Below, piece after piece: positions 56,830 to 64,000 of a stretch of 64,000 nt of DNA (the stretch's first letter is position 1; each line of letters starts with the position of its first letter). Both the position numbers and the translations under genes were made by a program. The DNA is taken from NCBI GenBank assembly GCA_026003355.1, contig BPHC01000010.1:25084-89083 (forward strand), in the 5' to 3' direction. This stretch comes from Cyclobacteriaceae bacterium. GTDB taxonomy: Bacteria > Bacteroidota > Bacteroidia > Cytophagales > Cyclobacteriaceae. Below the pieces are notes generated by a model, which saw nothing but the letters and a program-made list of their open reading frames with translations, did not search any database and was not told the DNA's origin.

Positions 56830-57095
56830 AAGCCACAGTTTGTTAAAACGACCAGTTAATACCAAGTAAAATCACAGCCGGTAACAGAGAATAGCCAGTG
56901 CGCGAATAGTACAAATCGGTTTGGCTAAACTGATATAAGAATTTCTGGTTGGTAATATTTTGAAATTGAAGTGAAAATGTAAATGGTTTTCCCGAAGGCT
57001 TAATGAACAAAGAGCCGTCTACCTGATTAAACATCAAATTAGCTAACCAAAACCGTTGGTATATTATTCTGCCGGTTAAGCTTTTGCGTTTATAC
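55866..57095. repeat. Left copy of a ~1.2-kb direct repeat (OpB 3' part plus receptor 3' end)
   Basis: This segment is repeated at 61108-62331 in the same orientation, with an offset of 5238 bases over the central part. It covers the OpB catalytic domain, the gap and the last ~80 codons of the convergent receptor-like gene. Identity varies along it: only five differences from 56026 to about 56540, many more from 56640 to 56800, near-complete identity again over about 56800-56890, then clearly lower. Confidence 0.9.
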
Positions 57096-59560
57096 TGAAG
57101 GGCAAAGCGTACTTGCGAAATAGAATTGGAATTAACTAATGCAGAGGGTGTATTTTCAAAATATGTCTCTGCCTTTGTGCGGCTTAGTTTGACTGTAACA
57201 AAGAAATTAAAAGGAATTGAAAAAGATGATCCGGACTCTAACCTAATGTTACAAAGGGTAATGGTATTATTGCGAAGACCTGTGGCATTTATGTAGTTAT
57301 AGAAAGCTAAACGGTTACCGTCTATGGTTGAAGTTAACCTAATATTTAGATAAGGAATAAATTTTTCTGCTTTAAATTGCAGAAATGCAAGTTTTGAAGA
57401 GTATGCGGCAACCAACTGCTCAGTACTCATCAATGGGCTTATCTCGAAATGTGGAACAAAATCGGGTGAAGAAAAACGTACACCCGCTGTCAAATCTGCC
57501 AACCAAAAGTTTCTTAAATTTTCATAGTTGAATGAAGTGGTGAGAATAATATTCTCTTTGTATTGAATATTACCTAAGCCGGCGTGCAGCCAGTTAAAGT
57601 CGGTTAAATAGTAAAAATTTGTAATCTCCTGTACGCCCGGAAAGTAACGGTCATATAAAAACTGCGATTTCCATTTTATTTTTTTATAGACAGGAACGGA
57701 AAGAGTTGTTTGAATATAAGGAAAAACATAGGAACCATATTGTTTAAAGCTTAGTAAGCGGCCGGCCAGTATGCCCTCAACCAAAATGCTTTTCCAACCG
57801 AATGTAGTGCTCCCTCCAAGTTCATAAAACAAACGATTAACCTGTAAGTTGTTTGTGTCGGTAAAATTTTCATTATAGATGGCAGGCCTGAACTGCGCAT
57901 AGCTGTACGAAATTTCATTAAAAATTTCATACGACAGCCTGTTAACCGAGGAAACATATTTAATTCTGGCCAGCACTTCCCTATTTTCATTAACCAGATT
58001 TTGGTTAATAACCTCAAAAGTATCCTGCAATGCCCATGGAAATGTAAACCTGTTCAGGTTGCTGCGAAGCGATAATTGCTGCGGATAGGTATTTTCACCT
58101 GCTGCCACATTTATTACAAATGCCCTGTTATGTTGTAATTTGCGTGTATATTCTGCAGCCACATGCATTTGTTGAAATGACGAACAGGAATTTTTTTGCA
58201 GGGAATCAGACTCATTAACATCGCCTGATTTAATTACCTGGTTAAAAAGATTAGCGGTATTACTCCGGCTTCGGTTAAAATACATAGAAAGGTCAAGCTG
58301 ATTATTGGGATTTATTTTCCATTTGGCCCGATTCCTTGCATATACATTTCGTATTAGGTTCCGGCTGTAATTGGCAGCCACCCAGTTAAACCAGCTGCTT
58401 GTATCCCGATCAGGATTAACCCATAAACTGTCTGTTTGCTTGACCAAAAGTTTATCTGAAAGAAAACTAATATCATAGTTCCATAAAAAATTTCGTTTTT
58501 TACTCTCCAACGCACCTGCCAGGCCAAAATGATGTTCATTATTGATATTGGTGTTGCCGATGTTTCCCGGTAAGGCAAGGGTATATTCTAAAGCAGGTGT
58601 ACTGCCCAGGGTTGAGCTGAAGCTACTGCCATACGTTTCCCGGATGAGGGCGGCCGCATCCGGGTCCTGCCGTTTACCAACGTTGTTAGTATGTGCCTGG
58701 ACACTAAATTTATGCACGTTATTAACGCTGAATACGTTTCCTCCAAGATCGCGGTAATACTTGTTACCGGCATGTACATCCACATTACCGAAAGGCTTAC
58801 CTTTTCTTGCAGCATCAATGTTTAAATTCAGAGCCACTGCATCTGAGTAAACTATGCCTCCCAGTAACTGGTTTTCGACAAAGTGCTCGATTACATCAAT
58901 TTTAGCAACGTACTCGGCCAGCAGGTTGCGGGTAATTCGTTTATAATTGGCATCAGTTAAATCAACTCCCTCAACAAAAACTTTTTCAATGGGCTTACCC
59001 TTGTATGTTATGTTGCCGAAATCGTCAACACTAAAGCCGGGTAATTGCTTTAACACTTCTTCTAACGACTGTTTTTCAATTGAATCGGTCTGAAGAAGTA
59101 TGGTGGTGGTATCATTGTACGGCAACCTGGTAAAGTTAGGTCTGATGATTACTTCATCCAGCTTCTCAACACGCTCATGCAACACCACATCAAAACGACC
59201 GGTTTCCTGACGAATTGCTTCCTTAAAAGGATAACGGGTTTCAATATACCCTAAATGCTTAACAACAAGAAGCGAGTTTTCAGGCACTGGTATATCAACC
59301 TTCAATCGGTAATAGCCGGAGGAATCCGATTGGGTGAAAAGAAAGATGGTGTCGTTCTTTTCTACAAATAGAACTGCGTGCGCAACCGGAACTCCGGCAG
59401 GGCCGGTAACGTAACCCTCCAGCGTACGAACTTCCTGCGTACGTTGCGCAAAACCGGTGCAGGGGGCAAGCCAAAATAATAAAGCCAGTAAATAACAACT
59501 GCAGGGATCTAAACGAGAATAACGAAACAAAACGCCCCGGTTTAAATCTTCCAATTTCAC
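56843..59560 (-). CDS. TonB-dependent-receptor-like outer membrane barrel with carboxypeptidase-regulatory domain
   Basis: The product has about 905 residues. I choose GTG at 59560, overlapping the upstream TAG stop (TAGTG); an ATG at 59608 would overlap that gene by 49 bases. A signal peptide (YLLALLFWLAPCTGFAQ) is followed by a CarboxypepD_reg-like fold (GYVTGPAGVPVAHAVLF). A plug-like region comes next (LEEVLKQLPGFSVDDFGNITYKGKPIEKVFVEGVDL), then a long barrel ending in LLGINWSF with a terminal Phe. The sequence is visibly AT-richer than the flanking genes. It is the third gene of an operon with the GLPGLI and small-protein genes. The ligand is unknown. Confidence 0.85.
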   Translation of the reverse strand: MKLEDLNRGVLFRYSRLDPCSCYLLALLFWLAPCTGFAQRTQEVRTLEGYVTGPAGVPVAHAVLFVEKNDTIFLFTQSDSSGYYRLKVDIPVPENSLLVVKHLGYIETRYPFKEAIRQETGRFDVVLHERVEKLDEVIIRPNFTRLPYNDTTTILLQTDSIEKQSLEEVLKQLPGFSVDDFGNITYKGKPIEKVFVEGVDLTDANYKRITRNLLAEYVAKIDVIEHFVENQLLGGIVYSDAVALNLNIDAARKGKPFGNVDVHAGNKYYRDLGGNVFSVNNVHKFSVQAHTNNVGKRQDPDAAALIRETYGSSFSSTLGSTPALEYTLALPGNIGNTNINNEHHFGLAGALESKKRNFLWNYDISFLSDKLLVKQTDSLWVNPDRDTSSWFNWVAANYSRNLIRNVYARNRAKWKINPNNQLDLSMYFNRSRSNTANLFNQVIKSGDVNESDSLQKNSCSSFQQMHVAAEYTRKLQHNRAFVINVAAGENTYPQQLSLRSNLNRFTFPWALQDTFEVINQNLVNENREVLARIKYVSSVNRLSYEIFNEISYSYAQFRPAIYNENFTDTNNLQVNRLFYELGGSTTFGWKSILVEGILAGRLLSFKQYGSYVFPYIQTTLSVPVYKKIKWKSQFLYDRYFPGVQEITNFYYLTDFNWLHAGLGNIQYKENIILTTSFNYENLRNFWLADLTAGVRFSSPDFVPHFEISPLMSTEQLVAAYSSKLAFLQFKAEKFIPYLNIRLTSTIDGNRLAFYNYINATGLRNNTITLCNIRLESGSSFSIPFNFFVTVKLSRTKAETYFENTPSALVNSNSISQVRFALQYKRKSLTGRIIYQRFWLANLMFNQVDGSLFIKPSGKPFTFSLQFQNITNQKFLYQFSQTDLYYSRTGYSLLPAVILLGINWSF

Positions 59561-59844
59561 TATTGCCTTTTTAAGGCTTCGTATCCTTTGCGTATGTCTT
59601 CCTCGCATTCACTGCAGGTTTTTTTCTCCGACTGCAAAGTATAACGAACCATTTTTCCGTTTGGCAGCTTATGCCTTACTTCTGCTGTAACCTTGCAGGT
59701 TCCTGCCGATACGTCTTCTTTGTATTTTTTAAATATCAAATCGTGTACTTCCACTTCGTTATTCAGGGTATTGGAAAAGGAAGCACATGCAGAAATTGCA
59801 ATAAAAGAAAAAACAAGCCACAACATATCCATGTTCATGCACAT
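59560..59844 (-). CDS. Small exported cysteine-containing protein (paralogue A)
   Basis: The product has 94 residues. The N-terminus (MLWLVFSFIAISAC) reads as a lipoprotein signal with lipobox ISAC. The mature part contains CKVTAEVRHKLPNG, then KTCSECEEDIRKGYEALKRQ. The C-x-VTAxV block and the C-x-E-x-x-x-D-(I/V)-(R/K)-x-G-x-x-AL ending are shared with the small protein at 60635-60859. The ATG directly follows the GLPGLI stop (TAAATG) and the stop overlaps the receptor GTG, so the three genes are translationally coupled. Function is unknown. Confidence 0.8.
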   Translation of the reverse strand: MCMNMDMLWLVFSFIAISACASFSNTLNNEVEVHDLIFKKYKEDVSAGTCKVTAEVRHKLPNGKMVRYTLQSEKKTCSECEEDIRKGYEALKRQ

Positions 59845-60574
59845 TTAGTTGTCAATCTTCTCAATGGTATTATCTAAAGAAATGTTTACGCTTATACCCT
59901 CCTGCGATTCCAGGTATTTCTTCAGTCGGTTTAACCTTGTTTTAACGAGTTTACAATACTCATCCCATCCCTGAATTTTTGTACCCTTGGCAGGAGGTTT
60001 AATAGCTACAGGGCCATTGTATTGGCTTATTTTTTCAAGATAAAAATAAAATGTTTTGGTTTCATCTTCAGCCTCTGTAATCAAGCCGGGCAAACCATTC
60101 AGTTTCCACGGTCCGGCCGGTATTGGAATTTCTTCTGTGAACCATACGTTCCATTTCCGGCCTCTAAAATTGGTTGTTGCCTTACGGCATACAAAATTGC
60201 CAACCTTTTTTAACTCACTGCCAACCTCCCAGGGTATTTGCCCGATTTCTTCCGTAAGTATCAGGAATTCTTCACCTAGAACATAATACCGGCTTACTTG
60301 TTTGTGCGAACTAAAATGGGTGTAGTACGAAAGGCCTTCCTCATCACGAACATCAACATATATTTCGGATTCTGTTTCATTAATAAACTGAATACTTCTC
60401 ATTCTGTGAACGATTAAAATAATACAAACTGTGCGTGTTATCAAAAATCAGAAATCCGGTTTTATCAACCGGTTCACCCGGCGCATAACTCTGGCGATAT
60501 GCTGCAATAAATTGTTTTGTTTGAGCCCATGCATTGCAGCCTGCCAAAATAAAAATCCAAAAAAATATTCGCAT
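59845..60574 (-). CDS. GLPGLI family protein, frameshifted
   Basis: The motif that names the family is present (KLNGLPGLITEAEDE). The N-terminal 60 residues, from the ATG at 60574 (MRIFFWIFILAGCNAWAQ, a signal peptide, then TKQFIAAYRQSYAPGEPVDKTG), lie in a different frame from the remainder (INETESEIYVDVRDEEGL). Removing one base near 60394 joins NRSQNEK to IQFINETESE and gives 242 residues, the family length. GLPGLI proteins are Bacteroidota-specific, exported and of unknown function, and often sit beside receptor-like outer membrane proteins, as here. It is first in the operon, after a terminator. Confidence 0.9.
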
Positions 60575-60588
60575 AATTATAAAAATAT

Positions 60589-60623
60589 AAAATCCACGGA
60601 AATCCTGTATTTCCGTGGATTTT
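60589..60623. terminator. Strong intrinsic terminator between the two small transcription units
   Basis: AAAATCCACGGAAAT (60589-60603) and ATTTCCGTGGATTTT (60609-60623) are exact complements around a 5-base loop. It ends the transcript of the small gene at 60635-60859 before the GLPGLI gene begins, so that gene is transcribed separately. Confidence 0.9.
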
Positions 60624-60634
60624 TCGTTAAAATT

Positions 60635-60859
60635 TTACTTTTTATTCAACAATGCCCTAATACCAGCCTTAACATCGTTTGCAGCTTCCTCACAGGTTGC
60701 CTTGGTAGAGCTAATCGTAACTGATGATCCCATAACTTTTACAGTTGCCGTTACGGTGCAATTAGGTAAACTCTTTGACACCGGAACAGCTGCAATTGAC
60801 GAAAATGATGAAATGATTGTAATAAGAAGGGTGACGAAAATGAAATTACGTGTTTTCAT
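60635..60859 (-). CDS. Small exported cysteine-containing protein (paralogue B)
   Basis: The product has 74 residues from the ATG at 60859 (MKTRNFIFVTLLITIISSFSSIAA, a signal peptide). The mature peptide of about 50 residues, CTVTATVKVMGSSVTISSTKATCEEAANDVKAGIRALLNKK, has two cysteines 21 residues apart. It resembles the C-terminal half of the protein at 59560-59844. It has its own terminator, so it is expressed apart from the GLPGLI operon. Function is unknown. Confidence 0.75.
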   Translation of the reverse strand: MKTRNFIFVTLLITIISSFSSIAAVPVSKSLPNCTVTATVKVMGSSVTISSTKATCEEAANDVKAGIRALLNKK

Positions 60860-60947
60860 AAGCAAATAAAATTAATCTCCTGGCAATATGCGGGCGGAGA
60901 GACAAACCCACCTCATAAATCAGGCCTGATTAACATGAAGTTGACTC

Positions 60948-60967
60948 AAAAAAAAAAAAAAAAAAAA
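60948..60967 (+). repeat. A20 homopolymer
   Basis: There are twenty consecutive A residues in an AT-rich 180-base gap between the small protein gene and the truncated OpB copy. The true length may be uncertain given the insertion bias seen elsewhere in the window. Confidence 0.9.
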
Positions 60968-61047
60968 TAATTTATATACAGATTATATGTAAGATAATTT
61001 ATTTCTTATTCTCGTAGAATATTGAAAATCAATTAATTGAATTTTTT

Positions 61048-62067
61048 GTGCACCCTGATTTGCATTTTCTTAGTGTAAGGTTTGCTTTAATGTGCGCTTC
61101 ACAGCCAGAATTCAATACCAACATATTGCGCTACACCTACCAGTCTATGACAACCCCTTCTTCAACGTTTGACTACAACATGGATACCCGCGCTAAAGAG
61201 TTAAAGAAAGAGCAACCGGTGCTGGGGGGTTTTGATAAGAACAATTATGCAACCGAGCGGGTAATGGTAAAAGCCCGCGATGGAAAGGAAATTCCGTTAT
61301 CCATAGTGTACCGGAAAGATAAATTTAAAAAAGACGGCTCTCTGCCTGGCTGGATTTATGGCTACGGCTCGTATGGCGCTACCATGTATCCTACGTTCAA
61401 TTCCAACCGCCTGAGTCTGCTGGACCGCGGCTTTGTGTACGCTATCGCCCATATACGAGGCGGACAGGAAATGGGTGGCCAATGGTATGAGGACGGTAAA
61501 ATGCTAAACAAGAAAAACACGTTTACCGATTTTATTGATTGCTCAGAGTGGCTGATTCAGAATAAGTATGTTGCCAGCGATAAACTCTTTGCCTCTGGCG
61601 GCAGCGCAGGTGGCCTGCTGATGGGCGCTATTGTAAACATGCGTCCTGATTTGTACCGGGGTGTAATAGCTGCCGTTCCGTTTGTGGATGTGGTAACCAC
61701 TATGATGGACGAAAGCATACCCCTTACCACTTTTGAATGGAAAGAGTGGGGCAATCCGAATATTAAAGAAGAATACGAGTACATGCTTTCTTACTCGCCC
61801 TACGATAATGTGGAGAAGAAAGACTACCCGAACCTGCTGGTAACCACCGCCCTGCACGATTCGCAGGTACAGTACTGGGAGCCGGCCAAATGGGTGGCCA
61901 AACTGCGTGCCATGAAAACCGACAACAACAGGTTGTTTTTATATACCAACATGGATGCCGGCCATGGCGGTGCCAGCGGCCGGTTCAGAAGGCTGAGGGA
62001 AGTGGCACTGGAATATGCGTTTGCTTTTGATATTCTGAACTTTAAAGAAGTGAGGGGGGTTCAGTAA
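61048..62067 (+). CDS. Truncated second copy of oligopeptidase B (catalytic domain only)
   Basis: The open frame has 339 residues. The first ~20 residues (MHPDLHFLSVRFALMCAS) are unrelated to OpB. From PEFNTNILRYTYQSMTTPSS onward it matches the last part of the OpB at 54673-56829. The N-terminal extension and beta-propeller are missing. The full triad is kept: Ser in GGSAGG, Asp in [10 protein letters not shown], His in [11 protein letters not shown]. Unlike the full-length copy it has no frame break. It may be a decaying remnant or an unusual propeller-free hydrolase; I favour remnant, since the propeller normally forms part of the active-site gate and fold. Confidence 0.7.
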   Translation: MHPDLHFLSVRFALMCASQPEFNTNILRYTYQSMTTPSSTFDYNMDTRAKELKKEQPVLGGFDKNNYATERVMVKARDGKEIPLSIVYRKDKFKKDGSLPGWIYGYGSYGATMYPTFNSNRLSLLDRGFVYAIAHIRGGQEMGGQWYEDGKMLNKKNTFTDFIDCSEWLIQNKYVASDKLFASGGSAGGLLMGAIVNMRPDLYRGVIAAVPFVDVVTTMMDESIPLTTFEWKEWGNPNIKEEYEYMLSYSPYDNVEKKDYPNLLVTTALHDSQVQYWEPAKWVAKLRAMKTDNNRLFLYTNMDAGHGGASGRFRRLREVALEYAFAFDILNFKEVRGVQ

Positions 62068-62331
62068 AAGCCACAGTTTGTTTAAAACGACCAGTTAATA
62101 CCAAGTAAAATCACAGCCGGTAACAGAGAATATCCGGTACGCGAATAGTACAGATCGGTTTGCGTAAACTGGTATAAAAATTTCTGATTGGTGAGGTTTT
62201 GAAAATTGGCTGATAAAGTAAATGGCCTGCCCGAAGGTCTATAAAACAAAGATCCGTCAACCTGATCGTATATTACCCTGCCCAACCAAAATCGTTGCCA
62301 GATTAATTTGCCTGTTATATTTTTTTCACTT
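61108..62331. repeat. Right copy of the ~1.2-kb direct repeat
   Basis: This is the counterpart of 55866-57095. Its first 150 bases are clearly diverged from the left copy, 61262-61780 is almost identical, 61860-62035 is diverged again, 62036-62125 (across the OpB stop) is near-identical, and the receptor-derived end is diverged. This mosaic suggests gene conversion between old duplicates. Confidence 0.9.
62082..62331 (-). pseudogene. 3' remnant of a second receptor-like outer membrane protein gene
   Basis: On the minus strand the sequence encodes ITGKLIWQRFWLGRVIYDQVDGSLF through to LLPAVILLGINWSF. It matches the last ~80 residues of the receptor-like protein at 56843-59560 (LTGRIIYQRFWLANLMFNQVDGSLF). 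Nothing upstream of about 62331 resembles the rest of that protein, so this is a truncated remnant, not a working gene. Confidence 0.85.
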
Positions 62332-62446
62332 TATATTCCGTTGCATATACCGTCATAAACCCTTGAACGTATTGTACTCTGGTTCCTATTTTCAGAGCGG
62401 AACATTTAAAGCCTTAATCAAAATTACCGCAGTAAGAGGGAATAGA

Positions 62447-63494
62447 TCAGCCTTGCTTATGGCTTTGCTTTAACTTTAGCAGGATACGCTTAACCAGGGC
62501 AGGCCCCTGGTACACAAAACCGGTGTATAGCTGAACCAGGTTGGCCCCGGCTTTAAGTTTTTCCAGCGCATCTTCCGGGGTCATTATGCCCCCTACCCCT
62601 ATGATCGGATAATGCGGGCCCAGCCCGCTTCTTAGGTAGCGGATAATTTCGGTTGACTTTTCGCGCAAAGGCTCTCCGCTTAACCCTCCGGCTCCTATTT
62701 GAACCAGTTGCTTATCAGAAGTACGAAGGCCCTGGCGTGAAACCGTGGTATTGGTGGCAATAACGCCATCGGTTTTTGTTTCCTTTAACACCTTAATCAC
62801 GTCATCCAACTGTCCTACGGTAAGGTCAGGAGCAATTTTTAACAACACCGGCCTGGGCTTTTCCACGCTGCTTGCCAGGGCCTTTACATAGGCCAATAAG
62901 TTTCTTAGCGGCTCTTTTTCCTGAAGCTCGCGAAGACCGGGCGTATTGGGCGAGCTCACGTTTACCGCAAAGTAATCCACATAGGGATAAAGCGCCTGAA
63001 CACAATACGCATAGTCATCGAATGCCTTTTCGTTGGGGGTGTTTTTGTTCTTACCGATGTTGGCCCCCACAATTACGTTCGACTTCCTTCTTTTTAACTG
63101 CTCCACGGCCGCCAGCACACCTTTATTATTAAAGCCCATGCGGTTGATGAGGGCTTTGTCTTTAGGAAGGCGAAACAAGCGGGGTTTTTCATTTCCCGGC
63201 TGAGGCTTTGGGGTAACCGTTCCGATTTCAATAAAGCCAAAACCCAGGCAAGCCAGTGCATCAACATAGCGTGCATCTTTATCGAAGCCGGCAGCCAGGC
63301 CAACCCGGTTCGGAAAGGTAAGTCCCAGCAGGGTGGCCGATATCCGCCTGTCCTTAACTTCATAACAGTTGCACTCGTATTTTTCGAAGCGGTGCAAGGC
63401 GGAAGATCCACCTCAGAACAGCCATAGTAACCGTATGGGCAGTTTCGGGAGGAAGCAGAAAAAGCAGGGGCCGGATAAACCTGGCAGTGTACAT
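62447..63494 (-). CDS. pyrD: Dihydroorotate dehydrogenase (quinone, class 2), frameshifted
   Basis: This enzyme oxidises dihydroorotate to orotate with FMN and passes electrons to quinone. The N-terminal membrane-associating helices ([31 protein letters not shown]), from the ATG at 63494, are in a different frame from the barrel ([24 protein letters not shown]). Removing one base at 63364-63365 joins RVQL to YEVKDRR and gives 348 residues, the class 2 length. The catalytic Ser lies in [18 protein letters not shown] and the FMN segments are ATNTTVSR and [13 protein letters not shown]. The break is probably a consensus error, as in pyrF. Confidence 0.93.
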
Positions 63495-63524
63495 GGCAGC
63501 AAAAATGCAGAAACGATCGGCAAC

Positions 63525-63554
63525 AAAAAAGCCACGCACATGGCGTGGCTTTTT
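63525..63554. terminator. Intrinsic terminator between the porin-like gene and pyrD
   Basis: The arms AAAAAGCCACGC and GCGTGGCTTTTT enclose the loop ACATG. It lies just after the stop of the minus-strand porin-like gene, before pyrD. Confidence 0.88.
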
Positions 63555-63578
63555 GAAACTAAAGGCAACAGGAAGTCG

Positions 63579-64000
63579 TTACAGCTTGATGGTCAGGCCT
63601 ATGCTGCCGGCACCCACACCCGAGCCTCCGCCAAACTCGAGGTTGATGCCCAGTTTGTCGTTAAAGAAAGTAGCGACCCCCCTACCTGCAAGGTCGAGCC
63701 CGATGCCCGATCCCTCGGCACCGGCTGTTTCACTGTCCGACCACAAGGTAGTAGCCCAGGGTTAAGGCCTGCGTACAGGTTCCAGTTGTCTTCCAGGTTC
63801 AGCAGGCGGTTAAAATGATAGTTGCCGTTAAAGCCCAGCACGATAAGGGTTTGGCTGTAGTCTGACCCCAAAAACTTGTAGTTGCGCTTTCTGTACGAAA
63901 GCTTAGGGCCAATGGTAATATCATCGTGCACACCGAAGTCGGCGCCCACGTAAACCGGTACGCCCCAGTCAGAAAAACCTAACCCTACGTTAAGTTGTTT
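63579..64000 (-). CDS. Porin-like small outer membrane beta-barrel protein (partial, four frame breaks)
   Basis: The 3' part of a gene whose 5' end lies beyond the right edge. The visible sequence runs from KQLNVGLGFSDWGVPVYVG through KLSYRKRNYKFLGSDYSQT and FNGNYHFNRLLNLEDNWNLYAGLNPG. Four single-base removals are needed: in CCC at 63755-63757, AA at 63745-63746, AA at 63690-63691 and C6 at 63677-63682. The frame then continues YYLWSDSETAGAEGSGIGLDL, QVGGRYFFNDKLGINLEFGGGSG and ends IGLTIKL. This is a typical OmpW/porin-family barrel with alternating strands. Four errors in about 80 bases suggest poor local consensus. Confidence 0.8.

Noticed and set aside
1..64000. CRISPR array, prophage, integrative element or rRNA operon
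   Set aside because: No spaced repeat array, no integrase, transposase or phage structural gene, and no rRNA sequence seen on either strand.

Overview
The window looks like ordinary chromosome of a member of the Bacteroidota, most likely the order Cytophagales (the phylum is well supported, the order is my guess). Phylum evidence: at least ten start regions carry the Bacteroidota -7 promoter octamer TAnnTTTG (guaA, typA, rpmE2, a PPIase gene, lolA, ftsK and others) and Shine-Dalgarno sequences are weak or absent. The gene content also fits: a GLPGLI-family protein, a PafA-type alkaline phosphatase, a DUF2851 protein, a GlmU-like nucleotidyltransferase next to type-B L31, a lolA-ftsK pair, WG repeats and a PD40/OmpA protein. 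There is one tRNA (Arg, anticodon CCG). I see no rRNA, CRISPR array, prophage or intact insertion sequence.

Layout. 0-8 kb: a lipoprotein-like TPR/LpoA protein (cut by the left edge), guaA, a TPR protein, typA and two RNA methyltransferases. 8-14 kb: comM, then an envelope group (gmhA, a small membrane protein, an MsbA-like exporter, a Wzi-like barrel). 14-20 kb: rpmE2, a GlmU-like protein, holB, a secreted PPIase, an RmlD-like reductase and a sodium symporter. 20-31 kb: pafA, a TPR/WG-repeat protein, an unknown cytoplasmic protein, a response regulator, an ALDH7 dehydrogenase, an HtrA protease and a PD40/OmpA protein. 31-38 kb: a probable prokaryotic pentameric ligand-gated ion channel in one transcription unit with a penicillin-acylase-family enzyme, then hpf and an S9 peptidase. 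38-47 kb: small membrane and secreted proteins, then a complete trans-4-hydroxyproline catabolic cluster with a divergent AraC regulator, an HNH protein overlapping the regulator, tRNA-Arg and a 26-residue Lys/Ala peptide gene. 47-54.5 kb: NeuD-like acetyltransferase, membrane protein, DUF2851, pyrF, lolA, ftsK. 54.5-62.4 kb: oligopeptidase B, a TonB-receptor-like barrel, a GLPGLI protein and two related small cysteine-containing exported proteins, bounded by direct repeats of the oligopeptidase and receptor gene ends. 62.4-64 kb: pyrD and a porin-like protein cut by the right edge.

A caution applies to the whole window. Ten genes, several of them normally essential, are broken by single-base differences. 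In all 14 cases removing ONE base restores a family-length protein; none needs a base added. This one-sided pattern points to insertion errors in the consensus rather than pseudogenes, so I give each such gene as one feature over its full span.

The most unusual content is the channel/acylase pair (31.9-35.3 kb), the 26-residue histone-H1-tail-like peptide (47.1 kb), and the mosaic direct repeats around the GLPGLI/receptor module (55.9-62.3 kb).
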